This document shows, one piece after another, positions 51,903 through 59,143 of a DNA stretch of 64,000 nt. Source of the DNA: Massilia sp. BSC265 (GTDB lineage: Bacteria; Pseudomonadota; Gammaproteobacteria; Burkholderiales; Burkholderiaceae_D); the NCBI RefSeq assembly GCF_000740675.1, contig NZ_JPXI01000034.1, positions 1 to 64,000 of the forward strand, read 5' to 3'. The stretch's first letter is position 1, and every line of letters starts with the position of its first letter. The notes beneath the pieces were generated by a model. It saw nothing but the letters and a program-made list of their open reading frames with translations. It ran no database searches and was not told the origin of the DNA. The position numbers were made by a program, and so were the translations under genes.

Positions 51903-54767
51903 TTAGAACTTGTAGCTTGCGCTCACGCGGAAATAACGGCCCATTGCGTTGTGCAGCTGGGTGTTGAAACCTTCGGTCGGGTAGCGCGGATCGTATGGCG
52001 CCGCGGTGTCGAAGATGTTCTTGATGTTGCCCGACAGGGTCCAGTTCTTGAAGCCAGTATACGAGTACGCGACGTTGAACGTGGTCCATTCCGGCACCTG
52101 GCAATCGGTCACCCAGTTGCTGAACTTCTCCAGGCCGCCCAGTGCATAGGCGCCGGCCGGCTGGCCCTTGCCGTAGTGGCAGTACGGCACCGGGTAGGTG
52201 ACGTTGTTGTCGGTGCGGCGCAGCAGCGAGACCGGCGAGACGAAGTCCACCGAGCCGGTCACCGAGTGCGGGCCCTTCGACCAGTTGGTCGACAGGTGTG
52301 CGCGGTGACGCGGGATGTCGCCCACGGTGATCGCCCAGTCCGAATAGCCGCCGGCGGTGCCGACGACGTTCGCTTCACGCTCGCCCGGACGCTCCGAACG
52401 CTTGAAGGTCAGCGCGTAGGACCAGTCGAACTTGGTGGTCAGGCGGCCGTTTTCGCCCAGGTTCAGGCGGTGCGCCACTTCGAAGTCCAGGCCCGAGGTC
52501 TCGGTTGCGCCCTGGTTCACGTAGTAGCGGTTCACGGCGGTCAGCGGACCGGTGCCGGGAATCGGCTGGCCGTTGGCGCCGATCACGAAGTTGAGCGGGT
52601 TGGTGTCGCGGATGGCCAGGCCCGGGTACAGGTCCGGGTGGTCCACCACGTAGCCGGCCGACAGCAGGGCGGTTTCGTCTTCCTTGCGGATCTTGTAGTA
52701 GTCCACCAGGATGTCGATGTTCCTGGTCGGGGCGATGATCGCGCCGAACGAGAAGCTCTTCGAGGTTTCCGGCTTCAGGTCCGGATTCGCCTTCGAGCGC
52801 GACGAGATCCGGCGTGCGCAGTCCGACGAATCGGCGCCGCTCAGCGGGTTCTTGCCGTCGGGGCAGCGCAGGCTGTCCACGACGGTCGAGAACGACTGCA
52901 CGCCGCCTTCGGCGATCTGCGACAGGGCCGGAGCACGGAAGCCTTCGGCGTAGGAGGAACGGAAGGTCAGCTTGTCGTTGACGATGAACTTGGCGCCGAC
53001 TTTCGGCACGAAGCTGGATTCAAGCGGATACTTGTCGTAACGGCCGGCGAAGTCCATTTCGAAGTTCTTCGTGAACGGGGTACGCACTTCGACGAAGGCC
53101 GACTTGACCATGCGCTTGCCGTTGACCAGCGAGTTGGCCAGGCCGATGATGTTGCCGACTTGCGTTTCGTAGTCCGGGGTCAGCGCCAGCTTTTCCTGGC
53201 GGATTTCGCCGCCGAAGGCCACGCCGATGTCGCCCCCTGGCAGCTTGCCGATCGTGGTCGATGCCTTGGCATCGAACTGGCTGACCTGGGCATAGCCCTC
53301 GTTCACGACGTCGCGGTAGGCGTTCGGGTCGGCTGCGGTCTGCGCCAGGGTGCGGTTTTCGCTGCGGATGCGCTCGATGGTCGGGCGGTACAGGAAGCCG
53401 TTCATGGTCTCGGTGCGCTCGCTGCGGTTCAGCAGCAGGGCGGTTTCCCAATCCCAGGCGCCGGTGCTGCCCTTCAGGCCGGCCAGCAGGCGGCCCGACT
53501 GGTTGACGTTCTTCGAGCCGCCTTCGACGCCGACGAAGCGGTAGCCCACGGCTGCGCGCGAGGTCGTCCACGGGTTGTCCGGGTGGCCGGCCGGCAGGAT
53601 CAGCTGGTAGTCGCTGGCCGTGCCGTCGGCGCGGAACACGGTCGTCGGCGAGGTCGACAGGATGGTCGACGAGTTGCTGGTGTATTCGCGCTCGGTGCGG
53701 GTATAGCCGGCTTCGACGAAGGCGGTAATGCTAGGGGTGACCTGGAAGGTCAGCTTGCCCAGCAGGTTGGCGTCATTGCCCTTCGACTGCGCTTCCTGGT
53801 TGCTCCAGGTGTCGTAGTTGCAGAAGGTGCGGCCGTTCAGCATCGAGGTCGCGGTCAGGTTGTGGCGGTCGCGGTTGCCGGTGATCCGCTGTGACGGCTC
53901 GCAGCCGAGGCGGTTGATGATGTCCGCGCCGGTCGCCAGGGTGGTGGCGAAATTGCGCGCGCCGGCGGTACGCTCGCGGAAGAAGAACGGCTGGTCCGAG
54001 AGGTAGCTGCCGTATTCGTTCAGGCGGGCGTTGATGTCCGCGTACATGTGCTGCTTGACGTCGCGGGCATCGCGGATGCCGGTACGGTCGCGCGAAGCCA
54101 GGTCGAAGGTGAAGAAGGCGTTGTAGCGGTCTTCCTGCAGATCGCCGAAGCCGAACACGCCCGACACGTTGCGGCGCGCGAACTCGAGGTTGTCGTTGGC
54201 GCTGGTCGCGGCAGTGATTTCGCCGCCCTGGTAGTTCGGCTTGGTGATGAAGTTGATCACGCCGGCGATCGCGTCCGAGCCGTAGACGGCCGAAGCGCCG
54301 TCCTTGAAGATCTCGACGCGTTCGATTGCCGAGACCGGGATCGTGTTCAGGTCGTACACGGCCGACTTGCCCTGGTTCGGGTCGGCGTAGGCCGACGCGG
54401 TGATGCGGCGGCCATTGAGCAGGATGAGGGTCGACGACGAACCGAGGCCGCGCAGCGACGCGGTCGAGGCGCCTTTCGAAAAGCTGCCGTCGGTGATGTC
54501 GTTCGAGGTACCCGAGCCGAAGGCCGGGATGGAATGCAGCAGTTCCGACACGGTGTTGGCGCCGGTCGCGGCGATCTGCTTGGCATTGATGGTGGCGACC
54601 GGCGAGGAACCTTCCTTGTCGGCGCGCTTGATGTTCGAGCCCGTTACATAGACTTTCTGGACCGATGCATCTGCGGCTTGCTGTGCAAACGCGGCGCTGG
54701 TCGAGGCCAGTGCCACAGCGACAGCGATGACGCTGCGCTTTACTACGAGTTGCTGCTGCTTAGACAA
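51903..54767 (-). CDS. TonB-dependent outer membrane receptor
   Basis: A 954-aa receptor. It has a signal peptide after a basic stretch, then a TonB-box region (QKVYVTGSNIKR), a plug domain (SSPVATINAKQIAATGANTVSELLHSIPAFG, RGLGSSSTLILLNGRRI, ERVEIFKDGASAVYGSDAIAGVINFIT) and a large beta barrel ending RVSASYKF with terminal Phe. The start is taken as TTG at 54767, where GGAGA lies 5 bases upstream and LSKQQQLVVKRSV leads into the signal. The ligand is unknown; it could be a siderophore, vitamin B12 or carbohydrate. A palindrome GTGAATATTCAC lies 84 bp upstream. Confidence 0.9.
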   Translation of the reverse strand: MSKQQQLVVKRSVIAVAVALASTSAAFAQQAADASVQKVYVTGSNIKRADKEGSSPVATINAKQIAATGANTVSELLHSIPAFGSGTSNDITDGSFSKGASTASLRGLGSSSTLILLNGRRITASAYADPNQGKSAVYDLNTIPVSAIERVEIFKDGASAVYGSDAIAGVINFITKPNYQGGEITAATSANDNLEFARRNVSGVFGFGDLQEDRYNAFFTFDLASRDRTGIRDARDVKQHMYADINARLNEYGSYLSDQPFFFRERTAGARNFATTLATGADIINRLGCEPSQRITGNRDRHNLTATSMLNGRTFCNYDTWSNQEAQSKGNDANLLGKLTFQVTPSITAFVEAGYTRTEREYTSNSSTILSTSPTTVFRADGTASDYQLILPAGHPDNPWTTSRAAVGYRFVGVEGGSKNVNQSGRLLAGLKGSTGAWDWETALLLNRSERTETMNGFLYRPTIERIRSENRTLAQTAADPNAYRDVVNEGYAQVSQFDAKASTTIGKLPGGDIGVAFGGEIRQEKLALTPDYETQVGNIIGLANSLVNGKRMVKSAFVEVRTPFTKNFEMDFAGRYDKYPLESSFVPKVGAKFIVNDKLTFRSSYAEGFRAPALSQIAEGGVQSFSTVVDSLRCPDGKNPLSGADSSDCARRISSRSKANPDLKPETSKSFSFGAIIAPTRNIDILVDYYKIRKEDETALLSAGYVVDHPDLYPGLAIRDTNPLNFVIGANGQPIPGTGPLTAVNRYYVNQGATETSGLDFEVAHRLNLGENGRLTTKFDWSYALTFKRSERPGEREANVVGTAGGYSDWAITVGDIPRHRAHLSTNWSKGPHSVTGSVDFVSPVSLLRRTDNNVTYPVPYCHYGKGQPAGAYALGGLEKFSNWVTDCQVPEWTTFNVAYSYTGFKNWTLSGNIKNIFDTAAPYDPRYPTEGFNTQLHNAMGRYFRVSASYKF

Positions 54768-54851
54768 AATATCTCCGAAACTTCTGAAACACAACCGCGG
54801 CCCGCACGCGGGGCGGCGTCTTACCCTTGTTGATGAGGTCTCAGGCGAAGT

Positions 54852-54863
54852 GTGAATATTCAC
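54852..54863. promoter_or_regulatory. Palindrome GTGAATATTCAC, copy 1
   Basis: A perfect 12-bp palindrome between the candidate promoter region and the start of the receptor gene. An identical copy lies 220 bp away, suggesting a repressor binding at both sites. Confidence 0.5.
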
Positions 54864-55033
54864 CTGAGTTCGCCATCAAAACATTCCGGACGGACAAAAG
54901 TCAAATTTGACTGGTAAATTGTTTGTTCGATTGTTTGATAATTGCGACACACATGAGTAAAGTTCATGGCGTATAGGGCGAAACCTTATAGGTTTTGTCA
55001 ATATGGCTAAGAAAAACTAATTCATTCCTTAAG

Positions 55034-55059
55034 AAAAAAGGCCGGCAAAGCCAGCCTTT
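55034..55059 (-). terminator. Terminator after the OmpA-like gene
   Basis: On the minus strand AAAGGCTGGC-TTT-GCCGGCCTTT (one mismatch) followed by a run of T residues. It is in the right place to end the OmpA-like gene transcript. Confidence 0.85.
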
Positions 55060-55071
55060 GTATAGACAGAT

Positions 55072-55083
55072 GTGAATATTCAC
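55072..55083. promoter_or_regulatory. Palindrome GTGAATATTCAC, copy 2
   Basis: Identical to the copy at 54852-54863; it lies 19 bases downstream of the OmpA-like gene stop and upstream of the receptor promoter region. Confidence 0.5.
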
Positions 55084-55102
55084 ATCGGGGCTTGCCTGCG
55101 CA

Positions 55103-55771
55103 TCAACCTTGAGCGCGCTCGGCCACGTAGATCTCGACGCGGCGGTTGCGTGCGCGGCTCGAAGCATCGGTGTTCGAGGCAATCGGCTCGCGCGAGCCGC
55201 GGCCCTCGATCGTGATCCGGCCCGGGTTGACGCCACGCGCGGACAGGTAGTCGCGGGTGCGGGCGGCACGGTCGACCGACAGCGGCTGGTTGATCGCGTC
55301 GGTGCCGGTGTTGTCGGTGTGGCCGATGATGACCACGGTGGTGGCCGGGTTTTCCTGCAGCGTGCTGGCGAAGCGGTCGAGCACCGGCTGGAAGTTGGAC
55401 TTGATGTCGGAGCGGCCGGTGTCGAACGACACATCGCTCGGGATGTCGAGCTTCAAGCGGTTGTCGGCGGTCTGGCTGACTTGCACGCCGGTGCCGCGGG
55501 TTGCCTGCTCCATCGCCTGCTTCTGGGCTTCCATGCGCTTGGACCAGATGTTGCCGATCACGGCGCCGGCAGCGGCGCCGATCGCAGCGCCGCCGGCAGT
55601 GCGCTTGCCGCCGCCGCCGCTGGTGCTGGCGCCGACGATGCCACCCAGGGCCGCGCCGATGCCGGCGCCCTGCGAGGTGCCGCGCTGGACCGGGTCCATG
55701 TTGGCGCAACCGGTGGCGGTAAAGGCCACGAGGGAAGCGGCGATAAGGGATTGAGTGAGTTTGGTTTGCAT
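55103..55771 (-). CDS. OmpA-family lipoprotein with glycine zipper (YiaD-like)
   Basis: A 222-aa protein with a lipoprotein signal (SLVAFTATGC), a Gly-rich segment (about 35-85: GAGIGAALGGIVGASTSGGGG) like YiaD/17-kDa antigens, and an OmpA-like peptidoglycan-binding domain (IGHTDNTGTDAINQPLSVDRAARTRDYL; GSREPIASNTDASSRARNRRVEIYV). It links the outer membrane to peptidoglycan. AAGGAG precedes the ATG. A terminator follows it. Confidence 0.9.
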   Translation of the reverse strand: MQTKLTQSLIAASLVAFTATGCANMDPVQRGTSQGAGIGAALGGIVGASTSGGGGKRTAGGAAIGAAAGAVIGNIWSKRMEAQKQAMEQATRGTGVQVSQTADNRLKLDIPSDVSFDTGRSDIKSNFQPVLDRFASTLQENPATTVVIIGHTDNTGTDAINQPLSVDRAARTRDYLSARGVNPGRITIEGRGSREPIASNTDASSRARNRRVEIYVAERAQG

Positions 55772-55784
55772 GGTGGGTCTCCTT

Positions 55785-55850
55785 AACAAAAAATCCGCTT
55801 CGCGGTCATGCTTGCCGGGTACGCCTGCAGGCATGACTGAGAAGCGGATT
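55785..55850 (-). terminator. Terminator after the 48-aa membrane protein gene
   Basis: AATCCGCTT (55792-55800) pairs with AAGCGGATT, extended by GTCATGC/GCATGAC inside; on the minus strand the stem is followed by six T residues. It lies just upstream of the OmpA-like gene's ribosome binding site. Confidence 0.85.
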
Positions 55851-55882
55851 GGGTCTTACAAAAATTTTTCAACAACTAACAA

Positions 55883-56029
55883 CTATATACCCCGCCCACT
55901 GATCAGGCGCACCAGGATCATGATCACGGCAACGACCAGCAGGATATGGATGAAGCCGCCGATGGTGTACGAAGTCACCAGTCCGAGCAGCCACAGAACG
56001 ATCAGAATGACGGCAATTGTATACAACAT
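55883..56029 (-). CDS. lmo0937-family small membrane protein
   Basis: A 48-aa hydrophobic protein beginning MLYTIAVILIVLWLLG with a second hydrophobic stretch and a basic end (LVRLISGRGI). This is the lmo0937-type two-TM family, whose role is unknown but which is often stress-induced. AGGAAGGAG is an excellent ribosome binding site upstream. Confidence 0.82.
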   Translation of the reverse strand: MLYTIAVILIVLWLLGLVTSYTIGGFIHILLVVAVIMILVRLISGRGI

Positions 56030-56147
56030 GATGTTGCTCCTTCCTGGAATCACGCGTTGTTCGCGTCGTGATTCCAGTTTGCCGCTGCCTACTGCTGGCC
56101 TCTGTACGATGGCGTACTTACTGCCAAATTAACAGCGCTGAGGCAAG

Positions 56148-56375
56148 TCAGGCGTGGCCGTTTTCCTTGCGCAGGCCTGGAATCCAGCCCATGAAACCCA
56201 GCAGGCCCGTGACCCCGATCAGGCAGGTCACCAGGCCGCCAGCCACCAGGAACAGCACGTCTTGCGGCTGCAGCCCGCCCGCTGCGGTCTCGCCCGGCGG
56301 ATGCGCGGACAGCAGGCCGAAGCCTGCGACAATCATTCCCCAAATGATAATGCCGATCCATGCCATGCTGTTCAT
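56148..56375 (-). CDS. Small two-TM membrane protein
   Basis: A 75-aa protein with two hydrophobic segments (WIGIIIWGMIVAGFGLLSA and FLVAGGLVTCLIGVTGLLG) joined by a short polar loop. AAGGGGAAAAG precedes the ATG. Function unknown. It is probably part of the local group of small envelope proteins. Confidence 0.7.
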   Translation of the reverse strand: MNSMAWIGIIIWGMIVAGFGLLSAHPPGETAAGGLQPQDVLFLVAGGLVTCLIGVTGLLGFMGWIPGLRKENGHA

Positions 56376-56502
56376 GATGCTTTTCCCCTTGAGATGGTAT
56401 TTTCTGCACCGCACGCAGTGATAGCGTCCTGTCATTGTCGGGGTAGCTCAGCCATTGGTCCGTGCGCTGCCGCACATTGCTTTCAGAAAATTATCTTTAC
56501 GA

Positions 56503-56538
56503 AATAAAAGCCGGGAGCCTTGCGCCAACCCGGCTTTC
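56503..56538 (-). terminator. Terminator after the glycine-zipper membrane protein gene
   Basis: AAAGCCGGG (56507-56515) pairs with CCCGGCTTT (56529-56537); on the minus strand it is followed by TTTTATTT. Confidence 0.85.
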
Positions 56539-56555
56539 GCTGATGGGAAAGTAAC

Positions 56556-57380
56556 TCAGGCAACCGAGCGCAAGCGGCCCTTGACGATGCGCACACGGTC
56601 GCCGCTGCGCCATGCCGGCGGGCTGCTCTGGCGGAAGGTGCGCAGGGTGCCGTCGTCGAGGCGCACGCGGATCTCGTAGCTGGTGGTGGCTTTCATATTA
56701 CCTTCGACCTGGTTGCCGACCACCGCGCCGCCGACGGCGCCGGCCGCGGTGGCGATGGTGCGGCCGGTGCCGCCGCCGATCTGGTTGCCGAGCAGGCCGC
56801 CGATGACGGCGCCGCCTGCAGCGCCCAGTCCGCTGCCTTCGGCGCGCTGCTTGATGGCACGGACCGATTCCACGTTGCCGCAGTTCGAGCACCAGTTGCG
56901 GCCGGTGTCGGCGGCAGCCACCTGCACCGGTTTCCTCGCCGGCTTGCTCGCGGGTGCCTCGTATTCGCGTTCGACCACGCGAGTCGGCGCCGGGACCATG
57001 GCGGCGGCTGCCGCGGTCGCAGGCGCAGGGATGTCATTGCTGGCCGGGGCATGGGCCGGCGCCGGCGCGACCGGCTGCGCCGCATAGACGGCCGGCGCGC
57101 CGCTGTTCGGCGGCTGCACGTAGCCCGGCGCCAGCTGCTGGCCAGGCGCGGCAGCAACGACGCCCGGCGCCGGCTGCGGCGCACCCTGGGGCAGGGTAGA
57201 GGCCAGCGCCAGGCGCTCGGCTTCGCTCAGCTGGCGCTCCTTGTTGCCGCCCACGGAAGAGGGGATCCAGCCCAGGATGGCCGCGGTGCCGACCAGGCTG
57301 AACAGCAGAACCGCGAGTGCGGCCAGGATCATCAGCGGGTGCATGCGTCCGCGTGCGGACGGGGTGGGTGAGGTGTTCAT
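56556..57380 (-). CDS. Glycine-zipper 2TM protein
   Basis: A 274-aa protein with one N-terminal TM (residues about 17-37), a long Pro/Ala-rich linker (about 60-150), a CSNC pair, and a C-terminal glycine-zipper module (GLGAAGGAVIGGLLGNQIGGGTGRTIATAAGAVGGAVVGNQVEG) followed by a small beta domain (YEIRVRLDDGTLRTF). The zipper and the small domain are like SlyB/Rickettsia 17-kDa antigens. It is likely anchored in the inner membrane and reaches across the periplasm. AAGGA precedes the ATG. Confidence 0.82.
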   Translation of the reverse strand: MNTSPTPSARGRMHPLMILAALAVLLFSLVGTAAILGWIPSSVGGNKERQLSEAERLALASTLPQGAPQPAPGVVAAAPGQQLAPGYVQPPNSGAPAVYAAQPVAPAPAHAPASNDIPAPATAAAAAMVPAPTRVVEREYEAPASKPARKPVQVAAADTGRNWCSNCGNVESVRAIKQRAEGSGLGAAGGAVIGGLLGNQIGGGTGRTIATAAGAVGGAVVGNQVEGNMKATTSYEIRVRLDDGTLRTFRQSSPPAWRSGDRVRIVKGRLRSVA

Positions 57381-57601
57381 GCGGGTTCCTTTCGGAGAAG
57401 TCTTGTTGAGGCCGTGTTGCTCCGGACGCTGGGCATGCACCGGCCTGTGCATTGACAGATTGTCCTCAGGAACAACAAGCGGTTCCGTGCGTCACCGTAC
57501 ATACCGGATTGGAGGGGGGCGGTTACGCTGGCCTAAATTGTTTGCAAATGTATCCGACAGACGGTTGGCCTATTGGTATGCAGTCCCCACGCGAGAATCC
57601 G

Positions 57602-58336
57602 ATGAATTTTGCCGCACCGCCGCCGATTGCCGAGCACAACAGCAACCTGCTGCTGGCCGCGCTGCCGCCGCAGGAACTGGCGCAGATGCTGCCCTTGCTC
57701 GATCCGGTCACCGTCGCAGTCGGGGATGTGCTGTGCGAAGCCGGCGACCCGCTGCGCCACATTTACTTTCCGCATGATTGCCTGATCTCGCTGATGGGCG
57801 TGGCCGAAGGCCGCATGACGCTCGAGGTGGGGCTGGTCGGGCGCGAGGGCATGGTCGGCGCCACGGTGGCGCTCGGCCACGACACCACCCAGGTGCGCGC
57901 CGTCGTCCAGCGGGCCGGCAGCGCCAGCCGCATGGACAGCAACCGTTTCCGCGCCGAGGTGGCGCGCAATCCTTCGCTGCAGCGCGTGCTGTACCGCTAC
58001 ACGGATACGCTGCTGGCGCAGGCCATCCAGATCGCCGTCTGCAGCCGCTTCCACGTGCTGGAGGCAAGGCTGGCGCGCTCGCTGCTGGTGACGCGCGACC
58101 GCCTGCAGTCCGACAAATTCCACCTGACCCATGAGTTCCTTGCACATGCGCTCGGCGTGCGCCGGGTCGGCGTCACCAAGGCCGCCAGCGCGCTTCAGCA
58201 ACAGGGCCTGATCAACTACAGCCGTGGGAATATCGAGATCCTCGATCCGGAAGGACTGGCGACGGCCTCCTGCACCTGCTACGAGATCGTGAAGGAGTGT
58301 AGTCCGGTGGAATACATTCCGCGGACACTTCCTTGA
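57602..58336 (+). CDS. Crp/Fnr-family transcriptional regulator
   Basis: A 244-aa regulator with an N-terminal cyclic-nucleotide-binding-like domain (LLDPVTVAVGDVLCEAGDPLRHIYFPHDCLISLM; GLVGREGMVGATVALG) and a C-terminal winged HTH (LTHEFLAHALGVRRVGVTKAASALQQQGLINYSRGNIEILD). The residues that bind cAMP in Crp are not all present, so the effector is unknown. The ATG at 57602 is preferred; 57578 is possible. The HTH and its length are typical of the group common in betaproteobacteria. Confidence 0.87.
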   Translation: MNFAAPPPIAEHNSNLLLAALPPQELAQMLPLLDPVTVAVGDVLCEAGDPLRHIYFPHDCLISLMGVAEGRMTLEVGLVGREGMVGATVALGHDTTQVRAVVQRAGSASRMDSNRFRAEVARNPSLQRVLYRYTDTLLAQAIQIAVCSRFHVLEARLARSLLVTRDRLQSDKFHLTHEFLAHALGVRRVGVTKAASALQQQGLINYSRGNIEILDPEGLATASCTCYEIVKECSPVEYIPRTLP

Positions 58337-58400
58337 CCAGACCCGCCCAGCGCCCACATCCTCCATGAATTGACGAGCGATCTGTGCATGCGTTGGCTGA

Positions 58401-58429
58401 ACGCGCGGTCGGCATGCCGGCCACCCTAC
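58401..58429. repeat. REP-like hairpin (half element)
   Basis: ACGCGCGGTCGGC-AT-GCCGGCCACCCTAC, one arm of the same family as the composite elements at 6664, 46517 and 51095. It lies downstream of the Crp-like gene. Confidence 0.65.
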
Positions 58430-58445
58430 GCCCCCCCCGCAAACA

Positions 58446-58472
58446 CAAAAAAAGCCTGGCATCGCCAGGCTT
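58446..58472 (-). terminator. Terminator after the glycine-zipper lipoprotein gene
   Basis: AAGCCTGGC (58452-58460) pairs with GCCAGGCTT (58464-58472); on the minus strand seven T residues follow. Confidence 0.9.
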
Positions 58473-58497
58473 CCTTGTCCAGCTATCGGGCAATCGA

Positions 58498-58719
58498 TCA
58501 GTTGGTCTTGCCGACCTGGTTGCCGACGACGCCACCCACGGCTGCGCCGCCAACGGTGCCGACTGCGCTGCCACCGGTCAGGGCGCCGCCGATCACGGCA
58601 CCGGCGCCAGCGCCGATCGCGGTGGCCTTGTCTTGCTGCGACATGCCGGCGCAGCCGGTCAGGCCGAGGGCAGCGGTTGCCAGGGTTGCGGTCACTACCA
58701 GTTGTTTGATGGTTTTCAT
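58498..58719 (-). CDS. Glycine-zipper lipoprotein
   Basis: A 73-aa lipoprotein (signal ATLATAALGLTGC) whose whole mature part is a glycine zipper (AIGAGAGAVIGGALTGGSAVGTVGGAAVGGVVGNQVGK). Such peptides insert into or associate with the outer membrane. GGAG precedes the ATG. It follows the BON-domain gene by 21 bp in the same direction, so the two form an operon ending in a strong terminator. Confidence 0.85.
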   Translation of the reverse strand: MKTIKQLVVTATLATAALGLTGCAGMSQQDKATAIGAGAGAVIGGALTGGSAVGTVGGAAVGGVVGNQVGKTN

Positions 58720-58740
58720 GTTGATCTCCTTTACGGTGGG

Positions 58741-59052
58741 TTATTTCAAGCGCAAGTCATTCCTGACCGACTTCACGCCTTTTACGGTCCGGGCAACCGA
58801 TGCCGCGGCCGCCACACTATCTGCCGAACTGACGAATCCGCTCAGCTGTACGACGCCTTGCTCGGTCTCGACGTCGATCTCGAATACCTTCAGCGTCGGT
58901 TCACGTACGATGGCAGCCTTGACACCGGCGGTGATGGTGGCATCGTCGACATACTGCGCCACCGGCCCAACGCTGCCCGACGTCGCGCATCCCGCAACCT
59001 GGCCCAAGGCCAGCATGACCACCAGGGCGGTCGTGATACCGGTTCGCTTCAT
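58741..59052 (-). CDS. BON-domain lipoprotein
   Basis: A 103-aa lipoprotein (signal ending LGQVAGC) with one BON domain (DDATITAGVKAAIVREPTLKVFEIDVETEQGVVQLSGFVSSADSVAAAASVARTVKGVKSVRNDLRLK). BON domains bind phospholipids at the outer membrane, as in OsmY and DolP. It is the first gene of a two-gene operon. Confidence 0.9.
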   Translation of the reverse strand: MKRTGITTALVVMLALGQVAGCATSGSVGPVAQYVDDATITAGVKAAIVREPTLKVFEIDVETEQGVVQLSGFVSSADSVAAAASVARTVKGVKSVRNDLRLK

Positions 59053-59143
59053 GCTGCGATGTTCGTCGAGTCCATGTGTCCAATATACTGTTTCGGTTCG
59101 AACTGATCTGTTCGACAACTCACAGTGCCGTGTAAAAAATGTT

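Larger units (their letters stand above)
54768..55102. other. AT-rich control region upstream of the TonB-dependent receptor
   Basis: About 330 bases without a convincing gene. It contains two copies of the 12-bp palindrome GTGAATATTCAC, a TTGACA at 54996-55001 on the minus strand without a good -10 at standard spacing, an AAACCT-TAT-AGGTTT dyad near 54981-54995, and the terminator of the OmpA gene. Confidence 0.5.
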
